Assembly: GCA_963930645.1 (NCBI GenBank)
Contig: OZ005652.1
Span: 316,615,152-316,679,151, forward strand
Source: Salticus scenicus
Lineage: Eukaryota > Arthropoda > Arachnida > Araneae > Salticidae
Length of the DNA: 64,000 nucleotides
Direction: 5' to 3'
In this document: positions 48,900 through 59,690 of the stretch, one piece after another
Layout of the letters: each line of letters opens with the position of its first letter
Position numbering within the stretch: position 1 is the stretch's first letter
Translations under genes and position numbers: made by a program
Notes under the pieces: model-generated
The model's input: the letters and a program-made list of their open reading frames with translations, nothing else
Database searches by the model: none
Told to the model about the DNA's origin: nothing

Positions 48900-49005
48900 G
48901 GGTGTCCCATAACTATGTAGACATTTTGAAAATTCATAAAAAATGAAGCAATTGGTCAATTGGTAGAATTAAAAACGCGGTTCGCGAAAAAGTTATTTTC
49001 TTGGA

Positions 49006-49043
<38 letters not shown>

Positions 49044-49570
49044 GGGAAAGAAGAAGAAAAATAAAATAAATAAAACTTTTGTCGATAGAGAGCGCTGTAC
49101 AAGAGCAAATTGCACATTTCCATGAGAAACTATATTTTTTTGCATGCAAATGTTTACAAACATATAAATACTATTCTATGTGTTCGCCACTACCACAAAT
49201 TACAGTTTGAGTTATAACACCGTTAACTGTAGCTTCAGTCGGCGGTTCTTACCTGAGGGGAAACATCTTCACAAATAATGCTTTATCCGCCAAATCAGAA
49301 TCGCGATTAAAACTGCATGTATGCGCGAGTATGAGTCAAAATAGGAAATACGCTGTGTTAATCTAATCGTAAAACTGTGCAATATATAGGATTCTGATTT
49401 GCATATTTCTCGTTACGCATCCGTGCAGCCCCCATCTATCGACCAAAAATTTAACAATCTTTTTCTTTACCAAAATGAAAAAAATCCCCTTTCACAAGAA
49501 CAACTTTTTCGGAAACCGCATTCAATTCTATCAATTCCTTCAATTTTTATAAATTTTTAAAATGTCTACA
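48900..49570. mobile_element. DNA transposon with long inverted arms, right tip truncated
   Basis: GGGTGTCCCATAACTATGTA begins the left arm. ACATTTTGAAAATT, GAAGCAATTGGTCAATTGGTAGAATT and GCGAAAAAGTT follow, and appear in complement at 49498-49570. A deeper pair (TTTTGTCGATAGAGAGCG-like, 49078-49100, against 49430-49452) extends the arms. The right arm stops at TGTCTACA and lacks the final GGGTGTCCC complement. The superfamily is unassigned. Confidence 0.65.
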
Positions 49571-51403
49571 GACATTTCACTCTTTATCAATCCACTGCAG
49601 GATGAAAGCCACTCCAAGGTGATTACAATCGGCCCTGTTTTCTGCAATTATGCTTCATTCTGCTCTTTCAAACTTTACAATTTCATCTCTCCAACAAAAA
49701 AAACACACACACACACACGCGCGCGCATATATATATATATATATATAAATAATAGATAACGTAATAAAATTTAATCTTAAAATTTAGCAATTAATAGAAC
49801 TAAAACAATAACAGCACACTAAAATACAGAACTGAATTTAACATAGAGGAAAGAATGACACAAAAAGTTGCGATATAGATAAGGAACCAATGAGTTACCA
49901 TATTAACTTAAAATACTTACGCCGACCTGAAGGATAATAAAAAAGGACCATTAAACTTGTGAAAGAGAAAAAAGATAATAAACCACATAATCAATTGGAT
50001 ATAAATGCTTAAAATTAGAAGCATACTTTTCAAGGGGCGCATACTTCATAAAGCAGGGAAAGCTGCAACGAGTTCGTAATATATATATATATGAAAGTAA
50101 GCGTTTTGAGGTACCCTGGATATGAAAATGGAAGTCCTATAGGTTGATAATTGTGTATGTCTTTCATTCAAATTTTGTATTTGTAAGGTCAAATCAGGAT
50201 GTCATTTGGAAAATTTGAGCAAGATTGGTAATTTTCAAGGAGTGGAATAATTATGAATACACTTTTAAATTTAATAACTGATTTATTTATTTATCTATTT
50301 TAGTATTATTTTAGTATTATTTTAGGGGGGTTGATGGGGTCGGTAGTTCCTCTCACACAGAAGTATATGTCGAACAAAACTATTTTTGAAAATACTTCGA
50401 ACTGTTTTTAAAATATATCCATATACAATACTTCTTATTTTACCCCTTAATCTGTAATTTATATTATTCAAATACTGGGTAAGAGTAAGTTGTGCGAGTG
50501 TCAAACCAAATTATTTTTCTGAACGATACTTTTAAAATAATAAAATGTTTTATAATTTGTACAAAAGAATATATATATATAAATATATATATATAACTCG
50601 TAAACAAACAAGGAAACACCTTTTATAGAGCTATTTTTTTTTAACCTTTTTTAAAAAATATATTTGTTCTTTTTCTTCGCTATCATTCAACGTCGTATTA
50701 TCTCGGGTTGTATAAACGTTCGAGTTTTTCCCTTTCTATCAAGTCCAAGATTTATCGAAAGTTTCAAGGGCACTCTTGGATGTGAATGTACGATTAAGAA
50801 CAAATGTAATTGTTATCGATTGCACGTGGAGATGTTGAAAAAAAAATATATATATCCCCGTTAACGCAATTTTTTTTGTACCCTAGTATAACTTATTTAA
50901 AAGTAGCTTACTCATAGATAAAAAACACCTAAATACTGGGTCAAGACTGACCTTGACTTTTAAAATTTAGTTAATCTGAAAATAATTTCATAATATCGCG
51001 ATGGAAATAATTTTTTACACATTATTTTCTTAATAACAAGTATTCTGCTAAAAGTGCGATTTAAAAAAAAGAAAAAAAAAAAAAAAAAAAAACTTCTTTT
51101 TTTATTTCTTAAATTATGAACTATGAGTTCTGTATGATATTTTATATGACTAAAAACTGATTTTTTTTTTTTTTTTTTTTTTTTCTTTTTATTTATTTAA
51201 ATATTTTTTTGCAAATTGCATATGAGTATAAAGTTAAAAATAGTCTGCAAATATTATGATGAAGTTTCCTATTAAAACATATTCAGTCTTTTCCGTACAA
51301 ACCTATACGCGAACGTTCTATTATGCACAACTTCATTTTACAAATTCCGAATTTTAATATAGATGTTAAAAAAATTAACTTGTTAATTTTAATTAGATTT
51401 TAA
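49571..51403. other. AT-rich noncoding DNA
   Basis: A compound (CA)n(CG)n(TA)n lies at 49705-49747, (TA)n at about 50572-50595, and A/T runs at 51072-51091 and 51162-51184. No gene seen. Confidence 0.55.
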
Positions 51404-51540
51404 CCCTTAAATGCCGTGTGTTTCCTTTCGGCAACATACCCAGTTTTATCTTCTAAAGTATACCTTATGTTTGCCAATTGCCAGCAAATTGCTTTTTAGC
51501 TGTAAACCATAGTTAAAATAAAGTATGATTTTTCAAAGTA

Positions 51541-52838
51541 TTGGGTGAGTGCAAAAGTTCTACCCGTTTTTGGATGTACAAATTTGCAATGGAATTGACT
51601 TCACACGTGACATTGTAATGACGCAAATAGTCGGCCCATCAAACGTGTGGATGCCTCTCATATAAATGCAACGTGTCTCACAAAGTTAATCATCTCAAAA
51701 AGAAAAAAAAAAAAAAAAAAACACAGGGTGTAATATGGAAAGCAAGAAGCAGCATGTAAGACATTGTTTGTTATACGAGTTCAATAAAAAGAGTACGGCA
51801 GCCGCAGCATGCCACAATGTTTGTCAAGTTTATTGGGAGGATGCAATAGACGAAAGCACATGTCGTCGATGGTTTCGTAAATTTAGGGAAGGAGACAGAA
51901 GCTGCCAAGATCAGGCTCTAGGAGTGGACGGCAATCACACGTTGGAGACGACGATATTGACCAAGCCGTAAGGAACAACCAGTACTCAACAGTGCAAGAA
52001 TTAGTAGAGACCTTCAACGTACACTTCACAACGGCCGAGAGACGGCTGGTTAAGTTGGGTTTTACGAGAAAGTTGGATCATTGGGTTCCACATAACCTGA
52101 CAGCTAATCAACGGGATGACCGAATCACCACCTGTGTTTCATTGCTTTCCCGGTACAAAAATGATCCATTCTTGACACGAAATGTGACAGGAAATGAGAA
52201 GTGGGTTATGTACCGCAACGTAAAGCATCGTAGGTCTGTGTGTCGCCCTACTGATCTGCCTGCACCGACTTCGAAAGCTGAATTTTATCCCAAGAAGGTG
52301 TTATTGAGTGTGTGGTGGGATGTGCAGGGAATAATTCCCTGGGAGGTCCTGCCACTCAACCAAACCATCAATGTTGCCTTCTACTGTCTACAGTTAGACA
52401 GGCTGCATTCAAATTTGGTAGCAAAGCGTCCAGGTCTCATCAATTGGCGCGGTGTTATCCTTCATCACGATAACGCTAGGCCACATACTGCTGTCATCAC
52501 TCGCCAAAAGTTACTGGGCTTTGGTTGGGAGTTTTTAACTACCCTCCCTATTATCCTGACTTGGCACCAACTGACAGTCACCTATTTCGTGCGTTGAACA
52601 ATTCCTTCAGTCAGGAAGTCTTTGATGATCTTGATGCTGTGAAAACTGCCATCCAAGACTTTTTTTACTCGAAACTGCCGGAATTTTACGACCGTAGGAT
52701 TCATCTACTACCAGAAAGGTGGCAAGAGGTCATAGATAGCAATAGGGATTATGCACAATAACAGGCACTGTTCATTTTGCGTTTATTTTCTCTTCTTTAT
52801 GAGTAATAGAAACGGGTAGAACTTTTGCACTCACCCAA
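51541..52838 (+). mobile_element. mariner transposon, full length but inactive
   Basis: Perfect 29-bp inverted ends begin TTGGGTGAGTGCAAAAG (51541-51569) and are mirrored at 52810-52838. The total length of 1298 bp is the normal size for a mariner element. TA lies at 51539-51540; the right flank reads AT, so the expected TA duplication has decayed there. The GTGCAAAAGT string in the ends resembles cecropia/Hsmar1-type ends, but I do not assign a subfamily firmly. Confidence 0.95.
51735..52764 (+). pseudogene. mariner transposase, frameshifted (DDD catalytic triad damaged)
   Basis: The protein would cut and rejoin DNA at the element's inverted ends. It is readable in three frames: 51735-51971 (N-terminal DNA-binding region, with LLYEFNKKSTAAAACHNV and TCRRWFRKFREGD typical of the mariner helix-turn-helix), 51992-52597 (linker and catalytic core, with RWVPH-like DHWVPHNL), and 52525-52761 (C-terminus, with YYPDLAPTDSHLF and LPERWQEV). 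At least two frameshifts, near 51940 and 52540, separate them. The first catalytic Asp of the usual TGDEKW motif is Asn here (TGNEKW, codon AAT at 52193-52195). The second (HHDNARPHTA) and third (PDLAPTD) are kept. The total would be about 340 residues, normal for mariner. It is clearly non-functional as it stands. Confidence 0.95.
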
Positions 52839-52921
52839 ATTTTTCCCGTGATTTATTTAATAGAAGTAAGAATAAAACATTTTAAAATTGATTTAAAAAT
52901 AATCAGGCATTTAAGGGTTAA

Positions 52922-53344
52922 TTTTAATGAATTTAATTTGTTAAATTTATTTTTATTTAAAATTTTGAACTCGTGTAAAAATTATATATTTGTATTAGAA
53001 TAATGAATTTAATGGACAAGGATGTCAAAATTAATTGTTAAATTTCTATTTAAACGTTTATTTCTTTTATGTTACTTGTCTGTTTTTATGATAACAGCGA
53101 TATCTACAAGTGCTAACATAATACCAAATATACCAGATAGAGTTCTATATTAAGTTTTTAGAAAATTTATGTAATTTCTATAGATTTTAAATGCGTGTTT
53201 ATTCTCACATATTTTTAAATCATAAAACCAATTTACAAATATATATTGAATGAAAAATCATGCATGAGGAAGTTAAAAAACCTAACATATAATCTTTGGA
53301 TTAGTAAAGTTTTAAATAACATTTCATGCATACGACAAGTTGAA
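52922..53344. other. AT-rich noncoding DNA
   Basis: No features seen. Confidence 0.5.
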
Positions 53345-53356
53345 GCTATTATAAGG

Positions 53357-53676
53357 GTGGATGGATGGTTGGGTTTTACGTCGCACTAGTGCTGCGGAGA
53401 TGGGCAATTTGCGACGGTCTGGGACACACCCCTAGAGGTAGTTCGGAGATATGCCATCACAATTTTGATCCTCCACGGAAGGAATGGCTCTCCCGCTTCG
53501 GTGACCCCCCACAGGTATAATTTTTGATGGGAACATGGAGGACATTGTGGTCACGACAGATTTTACGTGCACCAGCCACCATTAGTGTACATGACGGTCT
53601 TTGACCAGCTCGAGTACCGAACCCGCAATCTTCCAATTACGAGGCCGGCGCTCTACCGACTGGGCTACCGCGGCCC
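53357..53676 (-). mobile_element. full-length tRNA-derived SINE, minus strand
   Basis: A perfect 12-bp target duplication GCTATTATAAGG flanks it (53345-53356 and 53677-53688). On the minus strand the 5' end reads GGGCCGCGGTAGCCCAGTCG then GTAGAGCGCCGGCCTCGTAA, a clear tRNA head with D-arm and anticodon-stem-like text, then GCGGGTTCGGTAC as B box. The body (about 250 bp) ends GCGACGTAAAACCCAACC with ATCC repeats. The intact duplication suggests a fairly recent insertion. A tail fragment of the same family lies at 12778. Confidence 0.9.
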
Positions 53677-53688
53677 GCTATTATAAGG

Positions 53689-54167
53689 AAACGAATATAT
53701 ATTGTATAGTATACATTATTTTTCATTATCTTCATAGTAGGAGCTTTTATATAATTTCATACAACTTAGTTTCCTTTGCACATATTAATATTTAAACATT
53801 ACTATACTTAATTTAGACTTTCTAGCTTACATGTCCCACACTGTATAAGTATGAATGAATAAGAAATAATGTATAATATATATTTTAGAAAATACTTTTT
53901 TTTTCCCTTTATGAACTATACCAAATGCTTTGTGGGGAACTTTAAAGTATTAATAGTTAATCGAAATCAAATTTGATATAAATAACATCAAGGGAAAAGC
54001 CAATTTCCCTAGCTTATTGCTCGCATTGTAAATTTTGATAAATATTAAAAATCAAATCCACATTTAAAATAGATTTCGTGAGACCGCAAGAGATATCCGA
54101 TAAAGTTTAAAGCTTGCTCTCTCTCTCACCACGTACACGTTTTTTCATTTTTTTTTTTTTTTTCACA

Positions 54168-54203
<36 letters not shown>

Positions 54204-54900
54204 CGGCTGCTTTGCAATTATTCTATTTCATCTGATGAAATCAAATTTTCCTTTTACAAATAATGTAATTTCATTTTGCGAGTTAGAAACACAGAATTTT
54301 TATTTCGCTTTTGGGAAAACACTGAAATGCGAAAATATGCTGTTGTTCTTGTTTGGTTTTATTTAATGTCGCAGATTTAAAGCTTTATAAATTCCCCCCT
54401 GGTAGTTTCTTTTCTGATTAAATTCAATCCGAATATGTGTGTTGAAATGAATTAATTGATCGAAAAGATGAAAATCGACTGAAGAATTCAGTTTTAACCC
54501 GCCGTATTATTTCATCCCCGCGGAACTGAATCTGAATTTATTGTTTCTGGAACTGAGCAGACGGGAGAGAGGGAATAAAGAGAAATAAAACGTAGCAAAA
54601 ATCTATGAACATACGATAACCTGACCAATGTAGACTCCTCTCTATTTACCTTTCAAAGTTTCAAATTTTATTTATTTTGGTAAATACATTAATTTACTTG
54701 AAATTTAGAAAGTGTGCAACAGCTTTTGAAAAGATTCGGCAAACAGATGCAGCGACGCTGTGTAAATACAGAGACGATGAAATTTGCAGAAATTGAAAAA
54801 GAATCTTTTCTCTGAAAGGAAATGGCAGTGATAAAATGGAAAAGATGAGGAGGGAGACCAGGGGGGTGGAAGTCGCTTCACGACATAATTTTGCGAATTT
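53689..54900. other. AT-rich noncoding DNA
   Basis: (TA)n lies at 54174-54200. G+C rises from about 54500. The minus-strand frame at 54694-54903 is unrecognised and not called. Confidence 0.5.
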
Positions 54901-55410
54901 CATTGAATAGCAAAAGCTTGGAAATCAAATCACAAGCGCCTCTTTTGTGGAGAAAGTCCATAGTAGTGAAGCGTTAAAGATATGATCTTCGATTTCGGCA
55001 CCATACAAGCAGGCGAGCAATAACAACTTGTCAAACATTGACACCGATGGAATAAATTCTCTCGGGGAATCCACCATTATTCCTTTCAGATCCGTCGAGT
55101 CGAGTTGAGGTGTTCGGCGCTAAGGGTTCAATCGTCGTATGTTTAGACTGGCTTTTCAGCCGGTTCAGACGACCATGAACATCGAAGAGTCAATATTAGT
55201 CCAAATTGATCAAAGCGGGAACTCCGAAGCGACTCTGCAGTTACCCATTATATTAAAGAGCAAAGCTTTTGTAAAGACTCCGTGCTGCGTTCAGTGTTTA
55301 CAGGATTGGAAATAACGCAGAGTTCACCTTCGTTTGAATGGCAGCACTTGCTCCGTTTAGACCACGTGACCCCGACTCTATTCAAGCAGCTGACTTTATA
55401 AAGCTAATTT
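54900..55410. promoter_or_regulatory. GC-richer, low-repeat block, possible regulatory region
   Basis: This 500-bp block lacks homopolymers and has mixed base composition, unlike its surroundings. It contains CACGTG (55363-55368) and CAGCTG (55387-55392), both E-box types, and TTTATAAAGC (about 55395). No long frame or strong donor was found. It lies about 6 kb upstream of the Blimp-1 exon and may be an enhancer, an alternative promoter or an unrelated untranslated exon. This is inference from composition. Confidence 0.3.
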
Positions 55411-55691
55411 TTTATGCTTGTTGGAGGCGGCTTTGTTCTACTTTGTATTCCGTTTAATTCCCTTTTTATGCTTTTAAACTGATCTGTATAGACCGTAAAT
55501 GGCGAAAAAAATTAGTAATTTAAATTAGTACAGAGGAGTTGGTGGATGTAAGCACTTTTTTTGTGCAAAAATCACATGCTTTGTTTTAAGAAGAAAAATC
55601 GCTGAAGTTAAAGAATTTTTGAAGCAAAAACAATTTTAAGAAATTAGCTATAATGTATTTTCCTGAAATTCATTCACACATTAAAATACAA

Positions 55692-55741
<50 letters not shown>

Positions 55742-55746
55742 GAGGT

Positions 55747-55783
<37 letters not shown>

Positions 55784-56216
55784 GAATTTAATATAAAAAT
55801 GTTGAATTGTAGAATTATTAAAATTTTAAATAATTAAAAAAAATAAATAAAACTTGCTATGTCTAATTTTTTAAAACAATGCTTCAGGTTTGTACGACTT
55901 TCTATTGTAAGAGAGACAAACTTGGCTTTATTTACCACAACACACACACACACAAAATAATGTGGTTTTGAGTTTTTCAAAAAAAAAAAAAAAAAAAAAG
56001 CCCATTTAAGGAAACACTTTTTTTTTTTTTTTTTAATCGTTATTTAAAATTTCACTGTTATCTGACTAATGATAAACATACAAATTAAAAAAAAAACTTA
56101 GCATGCATATTACATCATGATAAAGAACTTTTAAAATATCGGAATACTCCATCAAAGAAAAACTGGAAAAAATTCCCATTAAAAATAATTTATAATTATA
56201 TCATTAAAGCACAATG

Positions 56217-56218
<2 letters not shown>
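55411..56218. other. AT-rich noncoding DNA with (CA)n and long homopolymers
   Basis: (CA)n lies at 55697-55721, followed by an A-run (55722-55741) and a T-run (55749-55780). A second (CA)n lies at 55940-55955. No gene seen. Confidence 0.6.
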
Positions 56219-56261
<43 letters not shown>

Positions 56262-56286
56262 CAAATAAAATCGAGAAAAAATGAAG

Positions 56287-56468
56287 GTAATAATTACAGA
56301 ACTTTGAATAAACACCATAAAATGCAATAAACTTGCAACATTTGTTTCGGGTCGAAAGAACACACGACCCTTCGTCAGGCGAACAAAGTAGGCACGAGTG
56401 CTGCAGTCAAAGCGTAATGCAAGTTTGTTGCATTTTATGATGTTTATTCACAGTTCTGTAATTATTAC
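56287..56468 (-). ncRNA. palindromic module with a hammerhead-ribozyme-like core
   Basis: Arms of 50 bp (56287-56336 and 56419-56468) are complementary at about 47 positions. On the minus strand the 82-nt apex contains, in order, CTGACGA (complement of 56372-56378), helix II GGGTCG/CGACCC (complement of 56365-56370 and 56349-56354) with a 10-nt loop, GAAA (complement of 56345-56348), a 2-bp helix III C-A/T-G with AA loop, and GTT. The predicted cut lies between complement of 56337 and 56336, exactly where the long arm begins. Deviations: one extra A between CTGACGA and helix II, and about 40 nt between the 5' arm and the core. Hammerhead motifs are known in Penelope-like retroelements and retrozymes; assignment to either is inference. 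Confidence 0.55.
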
Positions 56469-56919
56469 TTTAAAACGCCAGTTCTGTCGTGCTTTCTTAT
56501 TATTTAAAAAATAAAGGTGTTTCTCAATATTAAGAAAATTGTGACACAAGCCAACGTAAAAAGAAGAAAGAAAAAGAAGAAAATTAATATTAATAAATGT
56601 CTTAATGCTTACTTTATTAGTGGAATAGTGTTAATTAATAGAGAAGTAGTAATTTAAAGCATTTGGTCAAAATCTATTGAATATGAAAAAATTAATAAAG
56701 CAACTCTAATAACCGATTATTTAAATGCAGTTTTTAGTTGGAAAAACCAAATAAACAGAATTAGAATTTTCAAATTTTCAAAGTGCAATCATTATAATTA
56801 TTTTAAATTTCTTTCTAACTTAATCATAAAAAAAAAAAAAAAAAAAAAAAATGGAATTGATTTTAATAAATAAATAACATTTAATAAAATCATCTTATTA
56901 ATTACATACTTACTGTTAC

Positions 56920-56951
<32 letters not shown>

Positions 56952-57265
56952 GAACTACTGTTTTTTACAACTGGAAAGAGAGGTAGGATTTATGACCGAG
57001 AGAATTCCAATAAATTAATCCGATTTTTTCACTATGTATAATCCTACTGCAATTTTGCAAAAACTATATGTAAAATTCATTGAGATTTTTTTTTCCTTCT
57101 ATAATTTAGGCACATGACTAAACCGTTTTTCATGTAGTTAAAAATAAACAAAAACCACTTTAATTTGTTATTATTATTATTGAATGTCATCAAAATGTAC
57201 TTTCAATGATTAATTCCTTCTTTTTTAGTGTTATGTTTAAACTATTTTAAGGTTAAAAATATTTC

Positions 57266-57303
<38 letters not shown>

Positions 57304-57800
57304 CACGCAGAAACATTGAATCATAATACATATATGGAAGAGAAATGTGTATGCATGTGTATAGCAACCATTGATGTACTGGGCTTCGAGACGATTGACC
57401 AATAGCGAGCATTATACTTACTTATAACGTGATTTCAGAAAAAATCTCAGCACCGAAAAATACCCGTTTTAAAATTGTGCAGAACTTGGCAGAAAAGCAC
57501 AATTATTTTAATTATGTATAGTCATCATCATTATTATTATCATTATTATTATTTACTTATTTTTATCAAAATTATTTCGCTAAATTCATTGATTATAAAT
57601 TAGATGTACACTCACATGCATACATAAAAAAACTAACCCATTATTTTATATTAGATTTTATTTGCTTTTTTTTTTTTTTTTTTTTTTTTTTTCAATAAGG
57701 GAAAAATGTGTCAATTTATAATGTATTGTTTACTGCATAATATTCTGTTAAAAAAAAAAAAAAAAACGTGTTTTATATGTATGGATTTCTTATTTTCTAT
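56469..57800. other. AT-rich noncoding DNA
   Basis: A- or T-runs lie at 56828-56850, 56921-56948, 57666-57692 and 57750-57766; (TA)n at 57271-57298; (ATT)n at 57529-57552. No gene seen. Confidence 0.55.
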
Positions 57801-57802
57801 AG

Positions 57803-57904
57803 TTATGCATTTGATGCCATCCGCAACTTCTCTTGAGCTCTGTTCTTCATGATGCCGACCTGCCTTCTCTTCACGCCGTAAATTGCCTTGAGGCCCTTTT
57901 TCTT
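57803..57904 (-). CDS. candidate terminal coding exon, unidentified
   Basis: On the minus strand an acceptor-like AAAATTATAG (complement of 57905-57914) precedes 33 open codons ending in TAA at 57803-57805. Codons are GC-richer at third positions than the surroundings, like those of the Blimp-1 exon. The peptide is strongly basic and helix-prone (KKKGLKAIYGVKRRQVGIMK, then NRAQEKLRMASNA). I do not recognise it. On the plus strand the same segment is followed by AAG|GTAAGTAT, a strong donor consensus, so a plus-strand untranslated exon is an alternative. Chance is also possible given the short length. Confidence 0.3.
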   Translation of the reverse strand, partial: KKKGLKAIYGVKRRQVGIMKNRAQEKLRMASNA

Positions 57905-58723
57905 CTATAATTTTAAGTAAGGTAAGTATGATCTATTCAGTAGATATTTTGTCTTACGTTAACTTTTACTATGGGAAATTCCCCCTTTTCTGTAATACAC
58001 AGTGATATGTTAAGAAAAAAGATGAGATTTTCTTTTCTTTTTTCTTTCTTTCTTTTCTTTTCTTTCTTTCTTCTTCTTCTTTTTTTTTTTTTTTTTTTTT
58101 TTTTTAATTCTACGCAAATTTTACGAGAAATGTCATCCAATATATATATATATATATATATATCAAAACTATGTTAAATATTAATGCATGTCTTATATCT
58201 TTGCCAGGCTCCAGAATTTTAACGCTACTTTAGAAAACATTTTGTATATCACATTAAGTAGGAAGTTCGTTATATCATAGTGATTAAAATCAAATTCATC
58301 TAAGTTTAACTCATCTATGTTCTTTATGACTGTCCTTGAAAAATTGACATTGGCCTTTGAACAATTAGAAACTGCCACTTATAATTTTGCTTCCTAGATA
58401 TTCATATCAGTTGAGTCTAAAAGCTCAAATAAAAATGGCAGTTATCTTCCATATATTTTTGTTCGTGAATACTTATTAGATTGGTGTGTCTGGGATAACA
58501 TCCATAAATGGGATTTTCAAAGATAAATTAATTTCCTTTATGGAACCACCCTGAATAGTAGGTAAGTCTGAATATTTATTAATCCTATTTTCTTTTGTTT
58601 AAGATTTTCGAAGTTAATGCGAAATTACACATTTGGTTCAATTAAATATTATATATCGATTAAATTAGAGCTAGATATGCTGGAAAAGATTATTTAAAAT
58701 CAATATTCTTGGGAATTGGAACC
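57905..58723. other. noncoding DNA with a long polypyrimidine tract
   Basis: A TC- and T-rich tract runs at about 58029-58105, followed by (TA)n at 58139-58163. No gene seen. Confidence 0.55.
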
Positions 58724-59008
58724 CTAACAGCACAAAATGTTTCAGAAATGTAACAGTCATATAACAGGGAAACATTTTAAATATTACAGAAACGCTCAGT
58801 TAGCTTTCCGATTACTTTCATAAACGTAGAAATGTCCGCGATCGTAACAAAAAATTCAGATACGTAACAGAAACGTTTTAATCACATAACAGAGTAAACA
58901 TAGGAATGGGAGAATGTTTCAGAAAGGTATCAGAGAGCATATTAAAATGTGTTACGTTTTTGAAAGTTTGTAAGGTTTTTGCAACATAACTGAAACATTC
59001 TGTGCTGT
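58724..59008. mobile_element. MITE with ACAGCACA ends
   Basis: ACAGCACAAAATGTTTCAG (about 58727) is mirrored by CTGAAACATTCTGTGCTGT (58990-59008). Inside, AGAAACG and GTAACAG-type motifs repeat. It abuts the SINE that starts just downstream. No coding capacity. Confidence 0.6.
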
Positions 59009-59235
59009 ATGGGAAGTCGTATCCTGTTTCTGATTCAGAAAGGGCTGGGTTCGAGCCTAAGTCGCGCTCATTTGCATAGCTTTTCGAAGTTTTCCATGGT
59101 TTACTCCGTAAGTTGCATAAATGCAGTCTAGGACCCCATAGAAAGACTTCCATGGAGAACACTCTACCCAGGCCTAGACTCCCACTCCACACCGTGCAGT
59201 CAGCTGGTTTTAATATCTACACCATTACCGCCATC
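59009..59235 (+). mobile_element. tRNA-derived SINE, third copy of the 2.0-kb family
   Basis: B box GGGTTCGAGCC (59047-59057), then AGTCGCGCTCATTTGCATAG, a GAAGTTTTCCATGGTTTACTCCGTAAGTTGCATAAATGCAG-like stretch and AGAAAGACTTCCATGGAGAAC-like text, parallel to 3082-3257. The tRNA head is diverged or interrupted, and I found no target duplication. Confidence 0.7.
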
Positions 59236-59690
59236 TATTTGCGTTTTTAAAAATTTATGTTTACAATAAATAAAAGTAAAAAAAAAAAAAAAAGTATTTT
59301 ATTTTATTTTATTTTTGTCAGGACAACAATGAAAAAATGTATTTCTATATTAAAGACAGTTTCTTTCTTTCTTTTTTATCATTTGCGTTTTGGTGAACTG
59401 TAAAGTCTCGATGTATACCGTGTTGTTGTCGAATTGAATTCATAAAAATCTATGTGTGTCATTAATTTAACTATAATGTCTGATAAGTTGGCATTGTTTT
59501 CATTTAACAACTTTTAGTTTTAATGTGTTATTATTTCTTATTAAATATTATTTTTATATACATTTTTTATAATAATTTGAAAGCATAATTTTTTCCCATA
59601 AGGAAAATATTTCATTTAAATTAACGAAAAGCAAAAAAAAAAAAAAAAAAAAAGCCTTTAAAAAAATAAATTGAATGTGTAGGTGATCTG
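59236..59690. other. AT-rich noncoding DNA
   Basis: A-runs lie at 59279-59293 and 59633-59653. No features seen. Confidence 0.5.

Larger units (their letters stand above)
51404..52917. mobile_element. piggyBac-like MITE carrying a nested mariner
   Basis: Perfect 12-bp ends CCCTTAAATGCC (51404-51415) and GGCATTTAAGGG (52906-52917) are flanked by TTAA (51400-51403 and 52918-52921), the target duplication of the piggyBac superfamily. Removing the mariner leaves a unit of about 216 bp with no coding capacity, i.e. a MITE. The mariner inserted later. Confidence 0.85.

Noticed and set aside
53600..53676. Functional tRNA gene
   Set aside because: The tRNA-like head is followed by a SINE body and flanked by a target duplication. 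The T-arm is not intact as in a real tRNA. The same reasoning excludes the heads at 2049, 40030 and 45330.
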